A DNA stretch of 64,000 nt from positions 1,488,001 to 1,552,000 of the forward strand of contig NZ_QFFJ01000002.1 in NCBI RefSeq assembly GCF_003308995.1. The letters run 5' to 3'. The notes below the pieces were generated by a model. That model ran no database searches. It had not been told where the DNA came from and saw only the letters and a list, made by a program, of their open reading frames with translations. The position numbers were made by a program, and so were the translations under genes. Below are positions 50,519-58,350 of the stretch, piece after piece. Source of the stretch: Chitinophaga flava (GTDB taxonomy: Bacteria; Bacteroidota; Bacteroidia; Chitinophagales; Chitinophagaceae). Within the stretch, counting starts at the first letter, position 1. Each line of letters begins with the position of its first letter.

Positions 50519-53500
50519 TTAAAATGAATAAGTAAACTGCAGCAACCAGTATCGGCCGGGCTTGTATCTTTTATAGATATTATCCCCTTCCATCAGTATT
50601 TTACCATCTGGTTTTTCCACCGGTTTCTCTGCATCATACCGCTGATTGTAGTTCAGGTCTTCCACAATACGATAACTTTGATCCAGCAGGTTTTGCACAC
50701 TGAATTTTACCTGTAATGATTTCACGATACGCTGGGTAACAGACAGGTCCAGCAGATGCATAGGTAATTGTAACAGATCAGGGCGGATATAGCTATCCTG
50801 CCAGAGGGTATCTTCTTTGGTTCGCTGGCTCTTTGCATAGATACGAGGGCCGCTGACGTTATATACCAATGAAGCCTTGGTACCAATTGAAGGATTTTCA
50901 TAAAACAGACCCGCATTGACTACATAAGGAGATTGGCCCTGCAATGGCTCTCCTTTTTTATGGATACTATCCACAACATAAACCGTATTAAAGCCATGGG
51001 TAACCGTACTGCTCTTTAACAGTGATCCATTCAGCACTACGGAAAAATGACGGAAGAGATTTCCGCCGATAAAAGACAGGCTTTTCTTTATTTCTGCTTC
51101 TACTCCATAAATATCTGCACTCACAGAATTGATATAGGTGATATTGGTAAAATTTAAAAAACTACCATAATCTGATGCAGACGTTTCCCTGCGCATACGC
51201 TCAATCGGGTTTTGCAGGTGTTTATAAAAGAAGCCCACATTCAGCACTTCGTTTTTATTCTTTTTAGGGTATAGCTCTGCCCGTATATCATAGTTGTCTA
51301 TGACAGCGGTTACGATACGTGGGTAACCCATTATATTTTCATTGTTCTGGAAGTCGAAATCAGTATAGGGCGTCATCTCGCGGAAGTCGGGTCTGTTGAC
51401 CGTACGGCCGTAACTACCACGGAATACCAATGAGGAGCTGGGGAGATAGCTGATATTCACAGATGGCAGCAATACTGTTTTATCGCGATTCACATAAATG
51501 GGTTGCAAGCTGGTGGGGCCATTGTATCCTTCTCTGGCGCCAGATAGCCTTTGACGGTCGTATTCCAGGCGCAAACCGCCATTCAGCACTAATTTTTCTC
51601 TCGCTGTTTTCCAATCGCCCATCAGGTAGCCTGCATGATATTCTTCACTGCCTACATAGGCATCTACGGGACTGGTAGCATCATAGATGGCGAGGCCGGT
51701 GTTGTCATCCTTAAAATAGGTGGAGCTCCATACATTGGGCAAATCCTGTTGACTGAAACGAAGCAGTTCAGGACTAATATTACCATGGTCATTGTACCAA
51801 CCCAGATCATCCTGGCGGGCAGGCAGAAATTGATCGTTGGTGAGGCCGGCCCTGTTTACCCGAAAGAACCGGCGTCCTACTTGTCTTATTTTAAACATAT
51901 TGTAGGTACCTGCCTTGAATGAAAGACCGGGTTGAACCTGGTAGGTATAATCTACTGCTCCATTGTAAATCTGTTCCAGGTTTTTGATATACAAACGGCT
52001 GATTATTCCCAGATAATTAGTTTGAACCGCCCGCCAGGTGGTATCATCTACCAGTGAGTTGTCATAGAGGTGGATTAGGCGCTGGTCCGGCAAGTTTTGC
52101 AGATCATAGGTATAGCCGGCATTCCACTCCAGCGTATGCTGTTTTTTTCCCCCAAGCAGGTGCGATCCTCCCAGATGACCGGCATATAAGGTCCTTTGCT
52201 GGAATGAAAGTACAATATCTCTGGAGCGGTATTCATTAATATTTAAACCGATTCCTTTAGGCTGATTAGGGCGGATGGTATTAACACTGGTAAAGCGGCG
52301 GCCATCATTCACAAAAAAGTTACGGAAAAACAACTGATGCCGGTCGTTTAGTTTCAGTGTAAGATTTTCCAGGATATTGATCTTGGCATTTTCGGAAGAC
52401 TGCTGACCGTTACCGATTTTGTTATTATCCAGTAAGCTGCCGCCTGCATTGCCGTTCCCTTGACCGATATAGGGCTGGTCCGTATTACCTTTTTGAAGAT
52501 GGAAATCATATCCGACCGTTTCTTTGGTATAGGTAAAGGCAGTGAGATCATATAATTTCGCGTTACCTACCTTCCAGCTGTTGTAGTAATTGGCAAACAG
52601 CTGCATATCCGGTAAACTATAATGGGTACCATAATCCAGTGCAGGCGACATCTCTGATAGCCAGCGTGACTCTTTTACATTTGTTACCTGCCGGTTGCTT
52701 TCAAAAATACCAGGGGAGAAAGAGGGTAGCTTACGTCCCCCGTCATCAAATCCCAGCACATCATATTTCCCACCGTTATAGCTAATGCTGTTCTTGAATG
52801 TAGCACCTTCGCGATGGGCCAATTGCAGGCCCATATCAAAGTGTTTCAGCGGCATGGCATTTTTAGTAGTGATTTTCACAGCGGCGCCGGCATAATCTGC
52901 CACGAGATCTGCCACGGGTGACTTATACACCAGGATCTTATCTATAACACTACTAGGCAGCAGGTCATACGCAAATGCCTTACTATACAGCTCCGTAGAA
53001 GGAGCCAGACTATTATTCAGAAAGGTAAGATTATAACGTTCGTTCATACCGCGTACCACAATAAAACGGTCGTCTACCACGGTCACCCCGGAAATTCTTT
53101 TTACAATTTCGGCGGCATTTCTATCGGCCGTTTTTGTAATCAGCTCACTGGAGATACCGGATACTACGCCGGTAGCACGGTGTATTTCATCGATGAGTTG
53201 CGCTTCTGTGCTATGTGTGACAGACTTTACCTTACGCGGACCTGCACCTATCACCACTTCGTTTAGTTTGTTGGAGATCTCCATTTTTACATCCAGTACT
53301 ACTTCCTTTCCGGCCTGGATGCTTACGTTGTTTAAAACCGTCGGGGAATAGCCGATATAGCGTATCTCCAGGGTATATTTACCGGAGGCCAGATGCTTTA
53401 ACTCATAAAAGCCCTTCTCATTACTTTGGGTACCGGTCTTACTACCACTGATTAATACTGTTGCACCGGGCAGTGGCTGGGATGTTTCAAAGTCCACTAC

Positions 53501-53893
53501 ACGTCCGCGGACCTGCCCTTCGCCCTTTCCGGCATCATTGTCTGCTACTGGTTTGGCGGGGGCGATGATGATATAATTACCTTCTTCCTTAAATGTTAGT
53601 GTGGTATTCTTTAAGAGTGCCCGTAATATCTCTGAAAGTGGTGTTTGGGTAAAAGTGGAGGCGGATACATTGTATCGTTGTACATCTGCCGGAATAAATG
53701 CAAAGTAACTTTTAGATTGTTCCTGTAATTGTTGTAAAGCCTTTCCCAGCGGTTGTTTGTTAAAGGTTATGGTTACTTTGTTGTGTAACCGGTTTTGTGC
53801 AAACGTGTTCGTCACCGGTGCTACCAGCAGTAGCAGTATCCATGACAATACAGTGCCACTTAAACGCAAGCGTTTAAGAACATTTTTTTTCAT
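50519..53893 (-). CDS. TonB-dependent receptor with STN signalling domain
   Basis: 1,124 residues from the ATG at 53893; the frame extends 30 residues upstream but those would precede the signal peptide (KKNVLKRLRLSGTVLSWILLL...TFAQ). Domains in order: STN/secretin-like (NKVTITFNKQPLGKALQQLQ to YNVSASTFTQTPLSEILRALL), carboxypeptidase-like CarbopepD_reg (VRGRVVDFETSQPLPGATVLI), plug (NAAEIVKRISGVTVVDDRFIVVRGM) and a 22-strand barrel ending in the terminal Phe (LLQFTYSF). The STN domain contacts FecR and couples ligand binding to sigma-factor release. FecR and sigma genes are directly upstream. Unlike SusC, it is not followed by SusD. The ligand (iron chelate, glycan or peptide) cannot be told. 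Confidence 0.93.
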   Translation of the reverse strand: MKKNVLKRLRLSGTVLSWILLLLVAPVTNTFAQNRLHNKVTITFNKQPLGKALQQLQEQSKSYFAFIPADVQRYNVSASTFTQTPLSEILRALLKNTTLTFKEEGNYIIIAPAKPVADNDAGKGEGQVRGRVVDFETSQPLPGATVLISGSKTGTQSNEKGFYELKHLASGKYTLEIRYIGYSPTVLNNVSIQAGKEVVLDVKMEISNKLNEVVIGAGPRKVKSVTHSTEAQLIDEIHRATGVVSGISSELITKTADRNAAEIVKRISGVTVVDDRFIVVRGMNERYNLTFLNNSLAPSTELYSKAFAYDLLPSSVIDKILVYKSPVADLVADYAGAAVKITTKNAMPLKHFDMGLQLAHREGATFKNSISYNGGKYDVLGFDDGGRKLPSFSPGIFESNRQVTNVKESRWLSEMSPALDYGTHYSLPDMQLFANYYNSWKVGNAKLYDLTAFTYTKETVGYDFHLQKGNTDQPYIGQGNGNAGGSLLDNNKIGNGQQSSENAKINILENLTLKLNDRHQLFFRNFFVNDGRRFTSVNTIRPNQPKGIGLNINEYRSRDIVLSFQQRTLYAGHLGGSHLLGGKKQHTLEWNAGYTYDLQNLPDQRLIHLYDNSLVDDTTWRAVQTNYLGIISRLYIKNLEQIYNGAVDYTYQVQPGLSFKAGTYNMFKIRQVGRRFFRVNRAGLTNDQFLPARQDDLGWYNDHGNISPELLRFSQQDLPNVWSSTYFKDDNTGLAIYDATSPVDAYVGSEEYHAGYLMGDWKTAREKLVLNGGLRLEYDRQRLSGAREGYNGPTSLQPIYVNRDKTVLLPSVNISYLPSSSLVFRGSYGRTVNRPDFREMTPYTDFDFQNNENIMGYPRIVTAVIDNYDIRAELYPKKNKNEVLNVGFFYKHLQNPIERMRRETSASDYGSFLNFTNITYINSVSADIYGVEAEIKKSLSFIGGNLFRHFSVVLNGSLLKSSTVTHGFNTVYVVDSIHKKGEPLQGQSPYVVNAGLFYENPSIGTKASLVYNVSGPRIYAKSQRTKEDTLWQDSYIRPDLLQLPMHLLDLSVTQRIVKSLQVKFSVQNLLDQSYRIVEDLNYNQRYDAEKPVEKPDGKILMEGDNIYKRYKPGRYWLLQFTYSF

Positions 53894-53969
53894 AATTTTG
53901 ATCTTTGTTTTAATAGTAAAGAGAGCGACAATGCAACAGGCTGCAATCCTGTTGCAAGCTTTGTTCGGG

Positions 53970-53998
53970 GACGTCTGCGTCAACAGACGTCTTTTTTA
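53970..53998 (+). terminator. Terminator-like hairpin in the 5' leader of the TonB receptor gene
   Basis: GACGTCTG (53970-53977) pairs with CAGACGTC (53984-53991), loop of 6 nt, then TTTTTTATTTTTT. The U-tract lies on the plus strand, although all neighbouring genes are on the minus strand. It may stop antisense transcription or simply form a leader hairpin in the tonB-type mRNA. Confidence 0.4.
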
Positions 53999-54035
53999 TT
54001 TTTTACTGGTAGTAAAGTTTTCCTGCATTTTTTAT

Positions 54036-55010
54036 TTAATAGATTAAGAAAGTAGTATCGTTCAACTGTTTATAAGCTAATCTGTTCAGCTGTCCCAATG
54101 CATGCACCACCTCCCTGGGTGGCATGTACCTGTTCATCAGGATGTTGTATGTTTGGCGGCGTACCTTGTCCCTGGTGGTTTCCAAATGAACGCCATACAT
54201 GATTTCCATGGCCGTTTTCAGGTCTGCAAAACTGGCGTTATCCAGTTGTAACTGGGATTCTTTCCAGGCAGCAGCCAGCCAGACAGGTACCTGCTGCTCC
54301 GAAAAGTGGCCTGTTTGCTGGTTGACCGTAATTTGTTTACCAGGAAGCAATACATCCAGCTGCTGCTGATGATGATCTACGGCTACCTTTCCGGCAGCTA
54401 CCGTCACCAGTATTTCTTTTGTCGACGTATGACGTACACTAAAGGCGGTACCCAATACACGGGTTTGCACGGCGCCACTCACTACCACAAAAGGATGTGC
54501 AGCATCTTGTTGAATATCAAAAAAAGCTTCTCCATTTAACAACGTGATAGTACGGGATGACTTACCAAAGTGGATGGTATCAAATTCCAATCGGGTATTG
54601 GCTTTCAGCCATACTGTACTGTTATCCGGCAATACGAGCCGGTAATTTTTTCCCGCGGTAGCCACTACCAGCAGGTTATTGGGTGGTGTATGGCGTCCTT
54701 GTTGAAATATCCACCCGCCTACACAGAGAAACAACAACACGGCAGCGGCGGCAGCAGCAGCCCAGCCTATCCAGTGTCTCTTCCTGCTTACTTCCGGCGT
54801 AACGGCGCCAGCACCGGTTTGCAGGTGTGCTGCAATTGCCTGCGCCATTTTATCCGGCATCTGTACGGTCACTTCTTCTTCCCACATTTCCTGCAGGTAG
54901 TCATCCAGCAAATGTGGTGATTCCTGCAGCAACCGGGATACCTGTTCCGTTTCTTCAGGCGTACATTGATGATGAATGAAACGGTCCAGTAGTGTTCGGT
55001 CTATGGCCAT
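54036..55010 (-). CDS. FecR-family anti-sigma factor
   Basis: 324 residues. Residues 1-80 are the cytoplasmic sigma-binding part (LLDRFIHHQCTPEETEQVSRLL). One membrane helix lies at about 83-104 (WIGWAAAAAAAVLLFLCVGGW). The periplasmic FecR domain follows (NYRLVLPDNSTVWLKANTRL, GEAFFDIQQDAAHPFVVVSG, VRHTSTKEILVTVAAGKV), with a C-terminal DUF4974-like part (FADLKTAMEIMYGVHLET). FecR holds the ECF sigma factor until the STN domain of the TonB receptor signals. The genes are in the order sigma, fecR, tonB, all leftward, as expected for such a module. Confidence 0.93.
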   Translation of the reverse strand: MAIDRTLLDRFIHHQCTPEETEQVSRLLQESPHLLDDYLQEMWEEEVTVQMPDKMAQAIAAHLQTGAGAVTPEVSRKRHWIGWAAAAAAAVLLFLCVGGWIFQQGRHTPPNNLLVVATAGKNYRLVLPDNSTVWLKANTRLEFDTIHFGKSSRTITLLNGEAFFDIQQDAAHPFVVVSGAVQTRVLGTAFSVRHTSTKEILVTVAAGKVAVDHHQQQLDVLLPGKQITVNQQTGHFSEQQVPVWLAAAWKESQLQLDNASFADLKTAMEIMYGVHLETTRDKVRRQTYNILMNRYMPPREVVHALGQLNRLAYKQLNDTTFLIY

Positions 55011-55111
55011 TATGACAAACTTTTATTTTGATGGTTGCCTATATCACGTATGTGCGATGAGAAGGGAGTAAGCGGGAAGTGGGAGTTAACATTTTGGTAA
55101 CATTGCAGGCG

Positions 55112-55690
55112 TCAGCGGGGTAGCTGCTCTTTGAGAAACTTGAGAGAAAGACCTATTTGTTTCTTTACGGTAGCGGCGGAAATGCCCAGCTGTTGGGCTA
55201 CTTCCTTGTGCGAAAATCCCTCTTGCTTCACCATGGTGAAGATCCTTTTTCTGTGGGATGGCAGTTGGTTGATAGAAACCTGTAACTGTAGCTGCCGTTC
55301 TTTATAATCGAGTAGCTGTTCCTGGGGGATCTCGCTGATCTGTTCCTGTTGCCATTCCTGCAGGAGCTGCTTGCGGCTCGTGTTTTTACGGAGATAATCG
55401 ATCACACGGTGACGGGCGTACGTAAACAATAGCGGCAATATATCCTGCTCCATGTCTACCTCATTTATTTTTTGCCAAAGGCTGACATAACAGTCCTGTA
55501 CAATATCCTTTGTATCTGATTCATCTTGTGTGAGCTTTTTTACAAACTGATACATCCTGTCTTTGGTAGCCAGAAAAATCTGATTGAACCTTTCGGCAGT
55601 GGAATCCTGCTGGAGGGATGGGCCCAATCTCCCGGTATCTCCGGTGGCAGGGTTGGAATAGTTATTATTGTGCGGTTGATTAGAATGCAT
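55112..55690 (-). CDS. ECF RNA polymerase sigma factor (FecI-like)
   Basis: 192 residues. Region 2 is visible as YQFVKKLTQDESDTKDIVQDCYVSLW and LLFTYARHRVIDYLRKN. Region 4 is INQLPSHRKRIFTMVKQEGF with the helix-turn-helix SHKEVAQQLGISAATVKKQI. It belongs to the Bacteroidota sigma-70 family 1 ECF group that controls adjacent FecR/TonB-receptor genes. FecR starts 101 bp downstream. It should direct transcription of the TonB receptor operon when the receptor senses its ligand. The 130 bp before it show no consensus housekeeping promoter. Confidence 0.93.
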   Translation of the reverse strand: MHSNQPHNNNYSNPATGDTGRLGPSLQQDSTAERFNQIFLATKDRMYQFVKKLTQDESDTKDIVQDCYVSLWQKINEVDMEQDILPLLFTYARHRVIDYLRKNTSRKQLLQEWQQEQISEIPQEQLLDYKERQLQLQVSINQLPSHRKRIFTMVKQEGFSHKEVAQQLGISAATVKKQIGLSLKFLKEQLPR

Positions 55691-55820
55691 GTTTACAAGT
55701 CCACCGCAAAAAAACGAAACTAATGTTAGTAAATAGTTAAGAATGGGATAGAAGGATAAAAGTAAAGAGAAGTAATGGCTTCCTGGTTACAGATGATTCC
55801 TCTCTTGAATAGTTGGCATG

Positions 55821-56225
55821 TTAGTTCTCCTGTAAGGAAAAGCCAAATACTGATTTGTTCTTATTTTTGAATATTTTTCTGCCGCGGTAAATTTTCATTG
55901 ATGAACGCCTGTCAGAACTGTCAAAAGTTCTGATAGTATTTTTTTTGAATGAAGTTGAATGGGTGTTATTGGGATTTACAACAGTTCCAATTGTACCATG
56001 GTTAACTAAAGTTGAATGTGTTCCATTAGGATTTATAATAGTTTTAATGCGGCCATGGCCGATTACAGTTGAATGCGTTCCATCAGAATTAATTGCAGTT
56101 CTGACGCTGCCGGAGCCAACTACAACTGAATGTGTTCCATTGGGATTCACAATAATGGACTGCGAAAATGTATAGCTTATTGAAAAGAAAAAGAGTATTG
56201 CTATCAGTACCAGTAATTTTTTCAT
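55821..56225 (-). CDS. Small secreted protein built of four 19-residue GTHS repeats
   Basis: 134 residues. A signal peptide (KKLLVLIAILFFFSISYTFS) is followed by four tandem 19-residue units (about residues 25-100) with consensus hydrophobic-x-NPNGTHSxVxGxGxIxT: IVNPNGTHSVVVGSGSVRT, AINSDGTHSTVIGHGRIKT, IINPNGTHSTLVNHGTIGT, VVNPNNTHSTSFKKNTIRT. The remaining C-terminal 34 residues are basic (RRSSMKIYRGRKIFKNKNK). The regular spacing suggests a small beta-roll or beta-solenoid with a stacked His/Ser ladder. No enzymatic motif is present. It stands alone between the sigma factor and the metallopeptidase gene. Family not recognised beyond this repeat type. Confidence 0.75.
   Translation of the reverse strand: MKKLLVLIAILFFFSISYTFSQSIIVNPNGTHSVVVGSGSVRTAINSDGTHSTVIGHGRIKTIINPNGTHSTLVNHGTIGTVVNPNNTHSTSFKKNTIRTFDSSDRRSSMKIYRGRKIFKNKNKSVFGFSLQEN
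55926..56153 (-). repeat. Four tandem 57-bp coding repeats
   Basis: Four in-frame 57-bp units encode the 19-residue GTHS repeats. The nucleotide sequences are similar (GTTGAATG[TCG]GTTCCAT-type blocks recur on the plus strand near 55960, 56020, 56070 and 56130), which points to internal duplication. Confidence 0.75.
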
Positions 56226-56486
56226 ATAGGTTGATTTTTTAGTCTTTTGTATATAAAAGTCGGCTGTTGAATTTACGAAAGTTCTCCTGTCATAAAATTG
56301 CAGGTCTGCAAATCAACTATTTTCCCTTTGCCGGCTGTGACACAGCAGCATTCGTATATATATTTACGTTACCATCCGGTAAACTATTCTATGGCACAGA
56401 TACCGCATCCCCACGGTATTACCCTTCCCCGAAAGCCTGGCTCTGTATTCCTTATTGTTTGATGTAGCTTAAAAAATCTGTCATCT

Positions 56487-58250
56487 ATGCTCAACAAATT
56501 TTTTCTTTTCCTATGCTGTCTTTTCCTATGTTTAAGTATTTCCTGCAGGAAGGAACATCCTGCACAGGACAATAATACCGGTCCTGTTCCGGCTTCTGTT
56601 CTTGATCGTATCAAGGCGGCAGGCTTCAGTATCAAAGGTGTACAACGTATCGATAGTGGTTATCTTGTAGAGCAGGATATCCTGTTGTATGAACGTGATC
56701 TGAACCCGGCTAGTGTCTCTCTTAAAATTGCGGAGGTGGAACAATACAGGGCCGCGCAATTGGTAACTGGTTTACCACGCACGCTGACGGTGCGTACTGT
56801 TGGGCTCAACCCTCCTTTTGTGACAGCGGTACGGCAGGCGGTAGATAATTACAATGCGCTCGACCTCGACCTGAAGTTTATGTATGTGACCACCACTACA
56901 GCGAATATTACCGTACAGGGTTCCTGTATAAGTACCGGTCAACTGGGCCTTTCCGGACTCCCCAGTAACGGTAGCCCATATCCGACTATCACCATCAGTA
57001 CCTGTTCACCCCAATTGGGTAATAACGTGAATTTTATACGGCATGTGGTGGAACATGAGATTGGTCATGCTATTGGGTTACGGCATACAGACTGGTTGAA
57101 TCCCACCTATAGTTGTCCTACTGGTGTTGTGGAAGGGTCTGGTCCTATATACATTCCCGGTACACCCACCGGCCCGGACTCGGGCTCTTATATGCTGACA
57201 TGTTACGGCCTGAGTACCGCTGGCGATACCACAGGCAGCTTTAATGCCAATGATCGTATTGCATTGGAATATTTGTATCGTATTCCCCATGCAACACCTT
57301 GTTATTCCCCGCCTGTAGCTATTTCCAGGGATGCCAATAATATGAGTGTTTTTGTGCTGGGGCCTGCCAGTAACCTGATGCATAAATCCTGGAATAGCAG
57401 CGGTAGATGGTCTCACTGGCAGCTGCTCGGGCCTATCTCCTCTCTTCCTGCTGCTGTATCGAGGATGCCCGGTTTTATGGATGTTTTTGCCAAAGGGCCT
57501 TCCAATAATCTGCTGCACATTTCCTGGACCTCATTAAAAGGATGGGGAACCTGGGAAGACCTGGGCGGTAATATTGCCGATGCGCCGGTAGTGAATTCCA
57601 GGACATCCGGTGTGATCAGTGTTTTTGTGAGAAGCGCCAGTAATACCCTGGTTGCCAGAACCTGGACCAGTACCGGCGGATGGTCGGCCTGGGAAGACCT
57701 GGGTGGCAATCTTACATCACAGCCGGCAGTGGCCTCCAGAGACGCCAATAACCTGCATGTTTTTGCCCAGACCACAGGTAATAACCTGACTCATATAAGT
57801 TGGTCCACCAGCGGTGGATGGTCGGTATGGAACAATCTGGGCGGTAATATTGCCGGCGCGCCGGCTGTTAATTCCAGAGCACCACAGCTGTTGAACGTCT
57901 TTGCTAAAAGTACTACTAACAGCCTGGTTACACTTGACTGGCAGGGAAGCACCGGTTGGGGTGCCTGGAGTGATCTGGGAGGCTCGCTCTCGTCTGATCC
58001 TGTTGTTGTGGCCAGGGATGCAAACAATCTGCAGGTTTTTGCCAGAGACAACAATGCCCTGGTAAGTTTCAGCTGGACAAGTACAACCGGCTGGTCATCT
58101 TCTGTAAACCTTGGTGGACCTATCAACGCGATCCCTGCAGCCACTTCCCGTGCACCTAACTATATCGATGCTTTTGCTGTCAACGGCACTGTCATAACCA
58201 GTACTTACTGGATAAGTACCAGCGGATGGTCTGTTTGGGGAAATATCTAA
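56487..58250 (+). CDS. Lipoprotein: M57-like HEIGH metallopeptidase fused to a PLL-type lectin propeller
   Basis: 587 residues with a lipobox (CLFLCLSISCRKE). The middle part (about 95-255) is a zinc peptidase with RHVVEHEIGHAIGLRHTDW, the HEIGH signature of peptidase family M57 (dual-action HEIGH) within the metzincin-like group; His-Glu-His and the following His are metal ligands and base. From residue about 275 to the end there are seven repeats of about 45 residues with the pattern (D)ANNLxVFAxxxxNxLxHxxWxxxxGWSxWxxLGG. This is the PLL/DUF346 lectin propeller known to bind fucose-type or methylated sugars. A surface-anchored protease with a glycan-binding module suggests attack on glycoproteins or host/prey surfaces. 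It has no operon partners. Confidence 0.85.
   Translation: MLNKFFLFLCCLFLCLSISCRKEHPAQDNNTGPVPASVLDRIKAAGFSIKGVQRIDSGYLVEQDILLYERDLNPASVSLKIAEVEQYRAAQLVTGLPRTLTVRTVGLNPPFVTAVRQAVDNYNALDLDLKFMYVTTTTANITVQGSCISTGQLGLSGLPSNGSPYPTITISTCSPQLGNNVNFIRHVVEHEIGHAIGLRHTDWLNPTYSCPTGVVEGSGPIYIPGTPTGPDSGSYMLTCYGLSTAGDTTGSFNANDRIALEYLYRIPHATPCYSPPVAISRDANNMSVFVLGPASNLMHKSWNSSGRWSHWQLLGPISSLPAAVSRMPGFMDVFAKGPSNNLLHISWTSLKGWGTWEDLGGNIADAPVVNSRTSGVISVFVRSASNTLVARTWTSTGGWSAWEDLGGNLTSQPAVASRDANNLHVFAQTTGNNLTHISWSTSGGWSVWNNLGGNIAGAPAVNSRAPQLLNVFAKSTTNSLVTLDWQGSTGWGAWSDLGGSLSSDPVVVARDANNLQVFARDNNALVSFSWTSTTGWSSSVNLGGPINAIPAATSRAPNYIDAFAVNGTVITSTYWISTSGWSVWGNI
57310..58247 (+). repeat. Seven PLL-type propeller repeats
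   Basis: Seven coding repeats of about 135 bp form the C-terminal blades (starting at DANNMSVF, MPGFMDVF, TSGVISVF, DANNLHVF, APQLLNVF, DANNLQVF and APNYIDAF). Odd and even blades alternate between two variants, which suggests growth by duplication of a two-blade unit. Confidence 0.7.
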
Positions 58251-58303
58251 TTGGGAAAGGCACGAGGACAGTGGAGCTGCCATTGGAATTTCGGAATGAT
58301 AAA

Positions 58304-58340
58304 TTTCAATCAGTGGCCCGATCAGGGCCACTGATTGAAA
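58304..58340. terminator. Bidirectional terminator between convergent genes
   Basis: A perfect 16-bp stem TTTCAATCAGTGGCCC / GGGCCACTGATTGAAA (58304-58319 and 58325-58340) with a 5-nt loop lies between the metallopeptidase and the AsmA-like gene. U-tracts are weak. Confidence 0.7.
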
Positions 58341-58350
58341 CTACAAATGG

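Noticed and set aside
47946..55690. A polysaccharide utilisation locus
   Set aside because: There is no SusD-like protein and no glycoside hydrolase or lyase near the TonB receptor.
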